NCBI GenBank assembly: GCA_017993835.1
Contig: JAGOLX010000022.1
Span: 1-64,000 of the forward strand
DNA length: 64,000 nt
Source: Phycisphaerae bacterium
GTDB lineage: Bacteria > Planctomycetota > Phycisphaerae > Sedimentisphaerales > Anaerobacaceae
Direction of reading: 5' to 3'
The notes below the pieces were generated by a model. The model made no database searches, had not been told where the DNA came from, and saw nothing but the letters and a program-made list of their open reading frames with translations. The position numbers and the translations under genes were made by a program. Below are positions 20,001-27,764 of the stretch, piece after piece. Numbering within the stretch: the first letter of the stretch is position 1; each line of letters starts with the position of its first letter.

Positions 20001-20196
20001 GCCGCGTGATCAGTTCTTCGATTTCCTCCGGCCCGGCGTTCTCGTATCTGCATGAGATGCTGATAGTCGGGTAGGAGATATCGGGCATCAGGTCGATGGG
20101 CAGTCGCACGAGCGAGACTCCGCCCAGCACGAGGACCATCAGGACCACCATGATCGTGAAGATCGGGCGGTGAACGGAGAACTGTGAGATCTTCAT
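17074..20196 (-). CDS. RND-family efflux pump (AcrB/MexB-like)
   Basis: 1040 residues, the usual length. [20 protein letters not shown] is the first membrane helix. Two large periplasmic loops follow TM1 and TM7, with the central helices around [20 protein letters not shown] (TM4, with the proton-relay Asp) and the C-terminal [16 protein letters not shown]. The proton-driven pump expels small molecules from the periplasm. Its ATG overlaps the adaptor's TGA (ATGA), indicating translational coupling. The substrate cannot be deduced. Confidence 0.95.
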   Translation of the reverse strand: MKISQFSVHRPIFTIMVVLMVLVLGGVSLVRLPIDLMPDISYPTISISCRYENAGPEEIEELITRPIEEAMSAVPGVEEMTSTSVEGQGSVRVTFSWGTDLDTASNDIRDRLDRVATRLPEEADRPTLRKFDLASFPILILGASSRLDPVQTRLILEDQVKYRIERVPGVAAVDIFGGLEREIHVSLDPAKINALAIPLDQIVSQVRDGNVNIPAGTIEKGNFEITIRTPGEYTDLRQLQDTVIAMRQGVPIQLKEIARVEDSWQKVTRIVRVDGEPGIRLAVSKQSGKNTVDVARGALKELERINQEIPQIRIVPIIDTSDYIKRSIQNVGSSAAYGGLLAIAILLLFLRNIRSTVIIATAIPVSIIATFALLYFSHLTLNIMTLGGLALGIGMLVDNAIVVLENIYRLHERGEPIEGAAVNGANEVTAAVIASTLTTVVVFLPLVFMRGMSGVMFKQLSIVVTFSLLCSLAVALTLIPMLCAKILSTGPWAATTRRTLNHRLYEATGRLLTRLEIDYKGLLHTALRHRVLVVVAATVILGATLMLAPYVGAELMPASDEGEVRVEVEMQVGTRLDLLDHKFKVIEQIVNENVPEIRSVVVNVGGSRWYGGGGHTGDIRIALVPQSQRTRSSQQIADDLRKKLSGIPGTTARTRAGQGLFIMRMGTTEANKAIVEIRGHDFQTADLLAARIQEIVDGIEGVADTRISRDPGGPEELIVIDRQKAADMHLTVSRIANALQTILSGTEAGYYRQAGDEFTILVKLRDAEKSDLRDILDLTLTNSDGDPVVLRNVVDTVPRSGPVLIERKDQERIITVTAEISGRDMGSVIADIQDKLRSVPVPSGFTIGYGGDYEEQQKSFRELLFSCILALVLVYMVMACQYESLRDPFVVMFSVPLAAIGVILTLFFTRTTFNIQSFIGCIMLGGIVVNNAILLVDHTNLLRRRDGLPIRDAIEEAGRRRLRPILMTALTTIIGLVPLALGLGEGGEAQAPMARAVIGGLVSSTLITLVFVPVVYSLFERHAWRTEARDQGAAKSVSNG

Positions 20197-21479
20197 TGCG
20201 AGCCCTCACGTTTCGCTTCGCCGCTGCCGGAGGCCGGGGGCCCCTGCTTGTCTGCGGGCGACGATGCCGGCAGGATCACCCTCGATCCGTCCTCCAGCAG
20301 GTGGTTCCCGAGCGTCACGACCGCGCCCGAGATCGCGGGCTGGACCACTTCCGCCATCTCGCCGCTGACGATGCCGGTGGTCACCGGGATGAAGCGAGCC
20401 AGGAAGGCGGGTGTGCCGGGCGGCGATCCTTCGGCCGCCGACTTCTCCACGGCGAAGACCCCCTCTTTGCCGTCCCGCCGCACCAGAGCGGTGATCGGGA
20501 CGAGCGTCACCTCGGCATGGCTGGCGAACTCCACCTGCGCCCGCACGAACATGCCGGGCTTGAGCAGGTGGTCCGCGTTGGGGATCTCGATCTCCACGCG
20601 GGCCTGGCGAGAGCTCTCCTTCAGGAGCGGCGCGATCCGCCGAATCACGCCCGGGAAGGTTTTGCCGGGGTAGGCGTCCGTCGTCACCGTCGCTTCCTGC
20701 CCGATGCTCATCTTGGGATAATCCCGCTCGATCACGAAGACCACCGCGGTCAGCGGATTGTTCTCGAGAATGGACACGATCTGCTGATTGACCGAGACGA
20801 GCGCCCCCTCGTCCACGAACCGCTCGCCGACGACGCGGTTCGGATCGCCGCCCTCCCAGAACGCGCGGACCTTCGTATAAGACAGTTGCAGCTCGGCCAC
20901 TTTCAACGCGGCCTCCTTCTGCTCCGCCTGGGCCTGGGCGACCTTCAACTGCGTCTGGGCGGCGCTGTACGCGGCCGAGACCGTATCGAGTTCGGCCGCG
21001 GAGGCAATCTGCTTCTCGCGAAGGGCTGTGACTCGCTCATACTCTCGCTTGGCCAGATCCAGGTCGCTCGTCGAGTTCTCGACGTTGGCCTTGGCCACCT
21101 GGAGTTCCGCGGTCGCCTGCTCGACCTGACGTGCGAACTGCTCGTCGTCGAGCACCGCGACGACTTGGTTGCGGCTGACGTTGTCGCCGATATCGACGAG
21201 CAGTTCCTGGAGCCAGCCGGTGACCTTTGGCGCGACGACGAACTGCGATTTGGGGGTCAGCGATCCGGTGAAGACGCCGATGTCGCGAATGCCCCCCCTG
21301 CGGACCGGCTGCGTTTCGACGGCCACGGGACCGCCCGTGCGTTGCGCTCCCTTCTGCACGCCGGCGGCCAGAATCCGCTCATATGCCTGCCAGACGACGA
21401 TCCCGACAACCCCGACGACGACGACCCCCACGACCAGTTTCTTCATCTGTCTTTTCAACCGTCCCTTCGGATTCACCAT
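20193..21479 (-). CDS. RND efflux periplasmic adaptor (MFP/HlyD family)
   Basis: 428 residues from ATG 21479: a membrane anchor (KKLVVGVVVVGVVGIVVWQA), a lipoyl half-motif (GWLQELLVDIGDNVSRNQVVAVLDD), a coiled-coil hairpin (about residues 90-165), a second lipoyl half and beta-barrel (RVVGERFVDEGALVSVNQQI), and a C-terminal membrane-proximal domain. It bridges pump and TolC-like channel. The Pro/Gly-rich tail is unstructured. First gene of the operon; no clear Shine-Dalgarno, and an ATG 11 codons further in is possible. The frame extends upstream without support. Confidence 0.9.
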   Translation of the reverse strand: MVNPKGRLKRQMKKLVVGVVVVGVVGIVVWQAYERILAAGVQKGAQRTGGPVAVETQPVRRGGIRDIGVFTGSLTPKSQFVVAPKVTGWLQELLVDIGDNVSRNQVVAVLDDEQFARQVEQATAELQVAKANVENSTSDLDLAKREYERVTALREKQIASAAELDTVSAAYSAAQTQLKVAQAQAEQKEAALKVAELQLSYTKVRAFWEGGDPNRVVGERFVDEGALVSVNQQIVSILENNPLTAVVFVIERDYPKMSIGQEATVTTDAYPGKTFPGVIRRIAPLLKESSRQARVEIEIPNADHLLKPGMFVRAQVEFASHAEVTLVPITALVRRDGKEGVFAVEKSAAEGSPPGTPAFLARFIPVTTGIVSGEMAEVVQPAISGAVVTLGNHLLEDGSRVILPASSPADKQGPPASGSGEAKREGSQ

Positions 21480-21816
21480 GTGAGCCGACGATTCAGTCCT
21501 TGGCTTCGCCACAGACGGGCCACCCAATAGTAAACCCCCGACCGCGGCTCGTAAATGCCAAATTCGCTCCGGCGTCCGTGCTCTTGACGCAAAGTGGATT
21601 GCACAGCCCCCCTGTGTGCACAGACCACCACCGAGCTTATGCAAAACGACGCACGAAACGACTGGATTATTCCCGGGAAAAGCCCCGGCGGACCCGACGG
21701 CGTGCATTCTCGCTCTGCCCTATCGCGGGCATGGTCCGAGAAACCCGCCGCCTGGCTGGCGGACGAGCGGTTTCGTCTGTGCCGGACGACTGGGAGCCGG
21801 CCAGCGGAGTCGTGCA
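21480..21816. other. 337-base intergenic region
   Basis: Lies between the end of the transglutaminase gene and the RND adaptor gene. It should hold the RND promoter, but I cannot pick out a convincing -35/-10 pair. Short open frames here have no recognisable protein. Confidence 0.5.
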
Positions 21817-23898
21817 TCAGAGCTTCCGGGCAGACTGATGGAGGTCGTCGAGACACTCCGGCGTGATCGTGCCGCAGTAGCGGAGGCTCGCGTACTGGAG
21901 ATACCAGTCGGCGAAGCTGCGTTTGTCGTCGCTCGACGCCGCCAACCGGCGACCGGAGGTCAGGGACGGGCGACGTATCCGGTCCGCAAAGGCGTGCAGC
22001 GTCTCCTGGGGCGGCCGACGGGAGCCGGTGGACTTCGCCTTGCGGTCCACCAAGGCCAGCGCTCTGTGCAGGGCCAGCACCTGGGGGTTCCTGGCCGCTC
22101 GCGCGCCCCTGACGCGGCGGAGCCGGAGGTAGCGACGCCACAGGGCCAGGGACACCGCGGCGACGGAAAACGCCAGCGACGCCGTGATCGCTGTCCGGAG
22201 ACTGTAGACCTCGAAGAACCAGCCGAGCACGCCGAGCAGACCGTAGTCGTACACCGCCTGGACGAGCTGACCGAGCAGCGCGCGGCCCCCGCCCTCGCTC
22301 TCCAGGGACGGACTGAGAAGGGAGTCGTCCGCCAAGTCCTCCTGGGCCGTGGCCTCGACGATCTCCCATGTGCTCTTCTCCTGATCCCACGCTTCGACCC
22401 AGGCGTGGGCGTCCATGTTCCGCGCGACCCAGGAGTTCTCGGTCTCGCCTCGTTCCGTCACGAGAAAACCGGTGACGTAGCGGGTGGGAACCTGCACGAG
22501 ACGCAGCAGGATCGCGGTGCCCGAGGCGAAGTATTCGCAGTATCCGGAAGAACCTTTCAGCAGGAAGTAGGTCAGACTGTCCTGGTCGATCGGCGAGTCC
22601 ACGCCGAGAGAGTACGTGTAGTTCGTCTGAAAGTACCGGGTCACCGCGTCGATCTTCTGGGCCGTCGTACGGCAGCCCCGGAAGACCCTGCTCGCAAGCT
22701 GGCGCACCCCAGGATCGAGCTGCATGGGCAGCTTGAGCATCCGGCTGATCTGGTCGGCCGAGGGCGGATTGCCACTCAGCGAGGTCGTATAGGTCACATG
22801 GTACGTCAAGTTATTGCGACGATCGGAGGGTTTGATCGTTCCGTCGTCGCCATCGCGCTGCAGCGTGCCAAAGGGGGCCTCGACGGAGCACACTCCCAAC
22901 GGGGTGAACATCGCATCGATCACGACGTTTTCGTGGCGGATGGTCATCCCCCGATTGGGCTGGCGATCCGACAGGCGAAAGAGATTCGTCCGGCCGAACA
23001 GGCGGGTCTGCTCCGGGTGAATATCCTCCCCATATGTGGCATCCATCCACTCCGACTGGCGGTACGAGAGAAAGGCCATGCCGCGCAGATAGCCGGGACA
23101 GGCATCGCTCGTGATCTTCAGCACGGGCTCCGTGTCGGCCACATCCTTGATGGCCAGGAGATTCGAGAGCCGTCCGCTCGTGGTGAACCCGATCCGCGAG
23201 ACGCCCACCACGGCCGAATCCACAGGCACGTTGGATCGCGAGAGCCAGTTGGGCAGCAGGCTGATCGACTGGATGTGGCCGTACATCAGGGAACCGCCGA
23301 TCCAGCCGAGATTCACCGCCGCGATCAGAAGCACGGCACACAAAATGCCTCCCGCCAGACGGAGGCGGCCTATGGCTGGCAAGCGGCCTCGCACCAGGTA
23401 TCCGGAACAGATGGCGTAGAGCACCGCCAACGTCCCGCTGGCCAGTTCCACGAGTCGAAAGGCGATGTACCGGTCGTCGAGCAGCAGGACCTGTCCGCTC
23501 GCCAAGGCGCTGCCCAGATGAAACAACCCGAGCGATGGAGACAGGGGCGTCGCGTCGCTCTCCATGTCCCCTGCCGGCCGACGAGACCGCAGAAACAGGA
23601 TCAGAATCATGGACGCGAGGAAATACCGCGCGATGGTCTGCCAGGCGAAGGGCGCCATTCTCTCGCCGCCCGGGTGGGCGTATTCACAGTGGATCGAGAA
23701 GAGCACCGCCAGCAGGAGCAACAGCAGCGCGGTCACGTAGTGCCGCTCCGGGCGGATGTCCCACTTGAACCGTCCGAGCACCCCCACCATGCCCAGCATG
23801 GAGAGGATCGCCGGGAAGGCGATATCGTCGGAGACCCACGCAATCAGCAGCGAGCTGCCGAGGATCATGACCGCCGCGATGGCTCTCTGTAATGTCAC
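21817..23898 (-). CDS. Membrane-anchored transglutaminase-like protein (TgpA/DUF3488 type)
   Basis: 693 residues starting at GTG 23898, whose GTGA overlaps the DUF58 gene's TGA. The first ~200 residues have about six membrane helices. A periplasmic transglutaminase-core domain follows with Cys454 (SSGYCEYFASGTAILLR) and His498 (MDAHAWVEAWD). Near residue 525 a last helix precedes a basic cytoplasmic tail. The third triad residue, normally Asp in a W..xDPT motif, reads WEIVEATA with Glu515. In known MoxR-DUF58-TgpA clusters the enzyme is thought to process or cross-link envelope proteins; the substrate here is unknown. Confidence 0.88.
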   Translation of the reverse strand: MTLQRAIAAVMILGSSLLIAWVSDDIAFPAILSMLGMVGVLGRFKWDIRPERHYVTALLLLLLAVLFSIHCEYAHPGGERMAPFAWQTIARYFLASMILILFLRSRRPAGDMESDATPLSPSLGLFHLGSALASGQVLLLDDRYIAFRLVELASGTLAVLYAICSGYLVRGRLPAIGRLRLAGGILCAVLLIAAVNLGWIGGSLMYGHIQSISLLPNWLSRSNVPVDSAVVGVSRIGFTTSGRLSNLLAIKDVADTEPVLKITSDACPGYLRGMAFLSYRQSEWMDATYGEDIHPEQTRLFGRTNLFRLSDRQPNRGMTIRHENVVIDAMFTPLGVCSVEAPFGTLQRDGDDGTIKPSDRRNNLTYHVTYTTSLSGNPPSADQISRMLKLPMQLDPGVRQLASRVFRGCRTTAQKIDAVTRYFQTNYTYSLGVDSPIDQDSLTYFLLKGSSGYCEYFASGTAILLRLVQVPTRYVTGFLVTERGETENSWVARNMDAHAWVEAWDQEKSTWEIVEATAQEDLADDSLLSPSLESEGGGRALLGQLVQAVYDYGLLGVLGWFFEVYSLRTAITASLAFSVAAVSLALWRRYLRLRRVRGARAARNPQVLALHRALALVDRKAKSTGSRRPPQETLHAFADRIRRPSLTSGRRLAASSDDKRSFADWYLQYASLRYCGTITPECLDDLHQSARKL

Positions 23899-25100
23899 AA
23901 TCGCTCCACTCGTCCCGCGAGAACATCCTGCGCCGACACGAAACGGATCTCCCCCGCCCACTCCTGAGCGAGGATCTCGGCGTCCGGCTCACCGATGACG
24001 ACCACCGTCACATGGCAACCTGCCCGGTCCGCCCACTCCACGAGACGCCGGTACATATCGTCCCAGTGAAGCAGGATGAACACGATCTCGGAGATCTCCG
24101 TCAGCCGGCCCTCGAGCAATGGGCCGATCCGATCGATCGCATACCCCGCGGACGGCTCAACGCCGGCAAGCACCTCGTGGACCCGTTCCAGTCGCACGGT
24201 CTTCGGCCACGCTCCAAACTCGTGCAGGTCCGGCCCGGCCAACAGCATGTCGATCAGGCAATCCCGATGGATCGTATATGCCACAGAGGCACACAGACTG
24301 ACGGCTGCCTCCAGTTCCTCGATCTCGCCGGACTTCGCCTTCGCCCGGCCCGACGGGATCCGCGTGTCCAACACGAATGCCGCGTAGTCATCGAGGTCGT
24401 CGTCGTACTCCTTGGTGGCCGGAGCCGCCAGGCGTGCCCAGGCGCGAACGTCGATCCTCCGCGGGGAATCGCCCGACGCATAGGGCCGGCTCCCGATATA
24501 CTCCGGCGAGCCCCCGATCCGTCCAGCGGGACGGAGATTGCTCGCGTTGACGTGCCGGCTGACATACTGCATGGGAATGCGCAGCCACGAGAAGGCCGGC
24601 AGGACGAGCAACGTCTCCTGCTGGCGCTGCACGACGCCGAGGCAAAACAGGTTGAACGGGAAACTCGATTCGCACACAGGCAGCCCGATCCGGTAGCTGC
24701 CCCGGCGTCTGGGACGGATCGAAAGGGTGATCTCGGCCGTCTCGCCGGGACCCAGCCGCGACGGCGCTTGGGCATGGCCCACCGGCTCGATCGCGTCGGG
24801 CAACGTGCGGAAACGCAGCGAGAGGCTGTACGCGGGCAGACGCCCGACGTTTCGCAAACGATAGGTCAGGGGCGCAGTCTGGCCGGCGATGACTCGGTCG
24901 GGCAGGTTGCCGCTGATCTCGACTCGAGGCCGGAAAACGAAACCGGCGACCAGGGCCACGAGAGAAACGGAAGCCAGGATCGCAAACACGCCGAACGAGG
25001 GGACCACGAGGCTCGCCAGGAGGACGAAGCCGATGCCGCGAATGAGCACTCGGCCAGCCTCGGTCGCGCGAATTCGCCATTTGCCTCGGACCTTCGCCAT
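23895..25100 (-). CDS. DUF58-domain membrane protein
   Basis: 401 residues from ATG 25100 (MAKVRGKWRIRATEAGRVLI). Two adjacent membrane helices (about 18-58) are followed by a beta-rich extracytoplasmic part (VEISGNLPDRVIAGQTAPLT...) and the DUF58/von Willebrand-like core with the signature EYIGSRPYASGDSPRRIDVR. Always found beside MoxR ATPases, which are thought to act on it as chaperones. It starts 11 bases after moxR and overlaps the transglutaminase start. A longer open frame upstream is only the shadow of moxR. Confidence 0.9.
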   Translation of the reverse strand: MAKVRGKWRIRATEAGRVLIRGIGFVLLASLVVPSFGVFAILASVSLVALVAGFVFRPRVEISGNLPDRVIAGQTAPLTYRLRNVGRLPAYSLSLRFRTLPDAIEPVGHAQAPSRLGPGETAEITLSIRPRRRGSYRIGLPVCESSFPFNLFCLGVVQRQQETLLVLPAFSWLRIPMQYVSRHVNASNLRPAGRIGGSPEYIGSRPYASGDSPRRIDVRAWARLAAPATKEYDDDLDDYAAFVLDTRIPSGRAKAKSGEIEELEAAVSLCASVAYTIHRDCLIDMLLAGPDLHEFGAWPKTVRLERVHEVLAGVEPSAGYAIDRIGPLLEGRLTEISEIVFILLHWDDMYRRLVEWADRAGCHVTVVVIGEPDAEILAQEWAGEIRFVSAQDVLAGRVERL

Positions 25101-25111
25101 GGCGCACCCTG

Positions 25112-26083
25112 TCACACGGGAACCTTGATCCGCCCGACGATGTCGGCAATGATCTGCCTGGTCGTGGCGCCGCTGTATCGCGTCTTGGACGTCGGGATGA
25201 TCCGGTGCGGCAGCACGTGAGGCACACACCACAGCACGTCGTCCGGGATCACGTAGTCCCGCCTTTCGTAATAGGCGCGTGCCCTGGCGGCCCGGGAGAG
25301 CATCAGGGTGCCCCGTGTGCTGATGCCAAGCTGGAGCCGATTGTCGTGCCGCGTCGTGTGGACGATCTCGACGATGTACTCCAGAATGCCCTCGTCGACG
25401 TGGATCTGGGCCACCTCCTGCTGAATTTGGCACACCTTCTCCAGATCGAGGACCGCGTCGATCTGATCGAGCGGCTGGGCCTTTGCGTGGGATCGGAGGA
25501 TATCGACCTCGACCTCGGCCGCGGGATAGCCCAGAGCCAGGCGGACCAGGAAACGGTCCAACTGGGCCTCGGGCAGTGGATAGGTCCCATGAAACTCCAG
25601 CGGATTCTCCGTAGCGATCACCAGGAACGGCAGGGGCAGCGGGTGCCGCTGGCCCTCGATGGTCGCCTGGTTCTCGTTCATGGCCTCGAGCAAGGCCGAC
25701 TGCGTCCTGGGCGAGGCCCGGTTGATCTCGTCGGCCAGCAGGATGTTGCAGAAGATCGGTCCCGGCTCGAAGCGGAACTCGCCGGTGACCGGGTTGTAGA
25801 TCGAGGACCCCAGGATGTCGGCCGGCAGCAGGTCGGGCGTGAATTGAATCCGCCGGAACTTCGCGTCGATGCTCTTGGCCAGCGCCTTGGCCAACGTTGT
25901 CTTGCCGACGCCCGGCACGTCCTCGATCAGGATGGATCCCCCCGCCAACAAGGCGACGATCACGACGTCGATGCACTCGCTCTTGCCGTAGATGACAGTC
26001 TGCAGGTTCTCCTTCAACCGCGTCAGTTGCGGGTCCTCGGTGCGAGCGGTCGTCACGTCCGGCCTCCTGAATCGCCATTCCAT
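25112..26083 (-). CDS. MoxR-family AAA+ ATPase
   Basis: 323 residues, standard for the family. Walker A DVPGVGKTTLA (about 55-65), Walker B LLADEINRASP (about 115-125), sensor 1 IATENP, and the C-terminal lid beginning near ISTRGTLMLSRAARARAYYE. A cytoplasmic chaperone-like ATPase that remodels the von Willebrand-type partner encoded next. First gene of the three-gene operon; promoter at 26221-26249 leaves a leader of about 130 bases. Confidence 0.95.
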   Translation of the reverse strand: MEWRFRRPDVTTARTEDPQLTRLKENLQTVIYGKSECIDVVIVALLAGGSILIEDVPGVGKTTLAKALAKSIDAKFRRIQFTPDLLPADILGSSIYNPVTGEFRFEPGPIFCNILLADEINRASPRTQSALLEAMNENQATIEGQRHPLPLPFLVIATENPLEFHGTYPLPEAQLDRFLVRLALGYPAAEVEVDILRSHAKAQPLDQIDAVLDLEKVCQIQQEVAQIHVDEGILEYIVEIVHTTRHDNRLQLGISTRGTLMLSRAARARAYYERRDYVIPDDVLWCVPHVLPHRIIPTSKTRYSGATTRQIIADIVGRIKVPV

Positions 26084-26220
26084 TCGTTCGCAGGTTTCAT
26101 CAGAATGTCCCTTTTCCTACGTCCTTGTCTCACGCCGTGTTCTACCTGCCGACGCGCCGAAAGCCCCTGGATAGCCGTCCGCCCGTCGGCGCCACAGACA
26201 CCTCCGCGATCTCCCTCCTC

Positions 26221-26249
26221 AGTATACCCATCGCCACCCTACTCCACAA
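26221..26249 (-). promoter_or_regulatory. Promoter of the moxR-DUF58-transglutaminase operon
   Basis: Minus strand TTGTGG - 17 bases - TATACT; the -10 is near perfect. Confidence 0.6.
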
Positions 26250-26288
26250 GCGGCATCCGCCTGTGATCCTCCGATGACGCCTCGAAGC

Positions 26289-27533
26289 TCACGGACGCGC
26301 CACGGAGACCCGTCCGCCGCCGTCCTGCCGTCCGACGGTGACGATGACCTCCTTTTCGCAGGCAGTAACCCGGTGCCGACCGAAGAAAACGGGGAGTTCG
26401 CAGCGACCCTGCTCATCCGCCCGCCCCTTCCAGTTCGTCCACCACTGTCGGTAGATCAGGTCGCGATACGCCTGGGCCGCGGGCGTCGGCGACCAGTCGC
26501 GCCGGTAGAGGGAGGACACCGGGATCCAGTTGGCCCCCTCCCAAAACCCCCACATCAGAATGCCCTCGACCGCGGGATGGGCAAAGCAGACGCGGTAGTA
26601 GTCCACGATGGCCTTGGCTTTCGCCTGCTCCTGCTCGTCGGACAGGCGGGCGCCTCGCTGCTCGTAGTGCCTCGACCGCTGGCCGGGGAAATTGAACTCC
26701 GTGACGCGGATCGGCAGCTTGAACTCGGCAAGCCGGTCCAGCGAGGCCCGCAGGACGACCGGGTCGAAGGAATCGCCATGCAGGTGCCCCTGCACCCCGA
26801 TGCCGCCGATGGGGACTCCTTGTTCGAGCAACTGGCGAATCTGGGCAATGTAGTCATCGAGCCGCCTGCCGGTCAGGATGTCGTAATCGTTCAGGTAGAG
26901 GACCGCTTGCGGGTCCTCCTGGCGCACCCAGGCGACCATATCCCGGGTGATGTCCGAGCCGAGCCGGTCCGCGTAGTAGTTGCCGTGGATCATCTCGTTG
27001 TTCAGATCGTACTCGGCAAACCGCCCTTTGTACCTGCGTCCGACATCCCGAGCGCGGGCTTCGAGCGTCTTGCGGAGGGTCGCGTCGTCCATCGCCTTGA
27101 GCCACGGCTGCACCCGATTCGGGATACCCCAGAAGATGTTGTGCCCGCGAAGCGGGATCTCGTGTTCGCGGGTCCATTGGAGGATGGCGTCCGTGATCGA
27201 GTAATCCACCTGCCCCTGGCGAGGCTCCATGGCGTGCCATTTCAGGGCGTTTTCCGTCACCGCGGCGTTGAAGTTCTCCAGGAAGACCTGCTTGTACTTC
27301 GCCGCATCGGCGGGATTGCCCCATGGGGCGAAGACGTGGCTCGCCAGCGCCGCGCCGAACCAGAACTCATGACGCAACTGCTCGACGCGGACCTCCGCGC
27401 CGGGCGTCGTCTCCACCACAAGCGTGCCCATGCGGACCTTGCGGATCGCCTCATCGAGGTCGTCCGCCCGGACGCCTCCAACGCCAAGACAAATCAATGC
27501 TGCCGCAAAGAACAGAACGCCGCAAATGCGCAT
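26289..27533 (-). CDS. Secreted GH10 endo-1,4-beta-xylanase
   Basis: 414 residues from ATG 27533 (AAAGGAG upstream). Signal peptide to about residue 23. A short beta module (RMGTLVVETTPGAEVRVEQL) leads into the GH10 barrel: TENALKWHAMEP, RGHNIFWG, the acid/base Glu180 in YDLNNEMIHG and the nucleophile Glu279 in RVTEFNF; GILMWGFWEGANW is the last barrel strand. The enzyme cuts xylan internally. About 45 C-terminal residues form a small beta appendage. No carbohydrate-binding module. Monocistronic, with a near-consensus promoter. Confidence 0.95.
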   Translation of the reverse strand: MRICGVLFFAAALICLGVGGVRADDLDEAIRKVRMGTLVVETTPGAEVRVEQLRHEFWFGAALASHVFAPWGNPADAAKYKQVFLENFNAAVTENALKWHAMEPRQGQVDYSITDAILQWTREHEIPLRGHNIFWGIPNRVQPWLKAMDDATLRKTLEARARDVGRRYKGRFAEYDLNNEMIHGNYYADRLGSDITRDMVAWVRQEDPQAVLYLNDYDILTGRRLDDYIAQIRQLLEQGVPIGGIGVQGHLHGDSFDPVVLRASLDRLAEFKLPIRVTEFNFPGQRSRHYEQRGARLSDEQEQAKAKAIVDYYRVCFAHPAVEGILMWGFWEGANWIPVSSLYRRDWSPTPAAQAYRDLIYRQWWTNWKGRADEQGRCELPVFFGRHRVTACEKEVIVTVGRQDGGGRVSVARP

Positions 27534-27600
27534 GGGGATAACTCCTTTCGAAGGGGTCGTTGCCGCACCGTGATGACGCTCCTGCGCCTTCATTCGGCAG

Positions 27601-27629
27601 ATCGTATGCTCCCGCCAGGCCAACGTCAA
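27601..27629 (-). promoter_or_regulatory. Promoter of the GH10 xylanase gene
   Basis: Minus strand TTGACG - 17 bases - TACGAT; predicted leader about 60 bases. Confidence 0.75.
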
Positions 27630-27681
27630 CTGCGAGGAAGCTGGAGAAGTGCTCGCCCACCGGCGACAGTAACCCCTCCCC

Positions 27682-27710
27682 TTGAATCCCCGCGGCCCAG
27701 GCGGTACAAT
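27682..27710 (+). promoter_or_regulatory. Promoter of the 595-residue secreted protein gene
   Basis: TTGAAT - 17 bases - TACAAT, divergent from the xylanase promoter; predicted start near 27717, about 48 bases before the ATG. Confidence 0.65.
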
Positions 27711-27764
27711 TCCATCGGTCAGCAGAAGCCGGGTGTTCTTTCGTTCATCACGATGGGAGGTCCC

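Noticed and set aside
18010-20055. 681-codon plus-strand frame opposite the RND pump
   Set aside because: Shadow of a highly conserved gene; the composition is unlike a real protein.
21473-22390. 305-codon minus-strand frame overlapping the 3' part of the transglutaminase gene
   Set aside because: Different frame from the conserved TgpA-like sequence; Arg/Pro/Gly-rich with no domain.
25101-26078. Upstream extension of the DUF58 frame
   Set aside because: It is an out-of-frame reading of moxR; the conserved DUF58 start is at 25100.
26274-27764. Upstream in-frame extension of the 595-residue protein to about 1090 residues
   Set aside because: The extension is antisense to the GH10 gene; a promoter, GGAGG and signal peptide mark the start at 27765.
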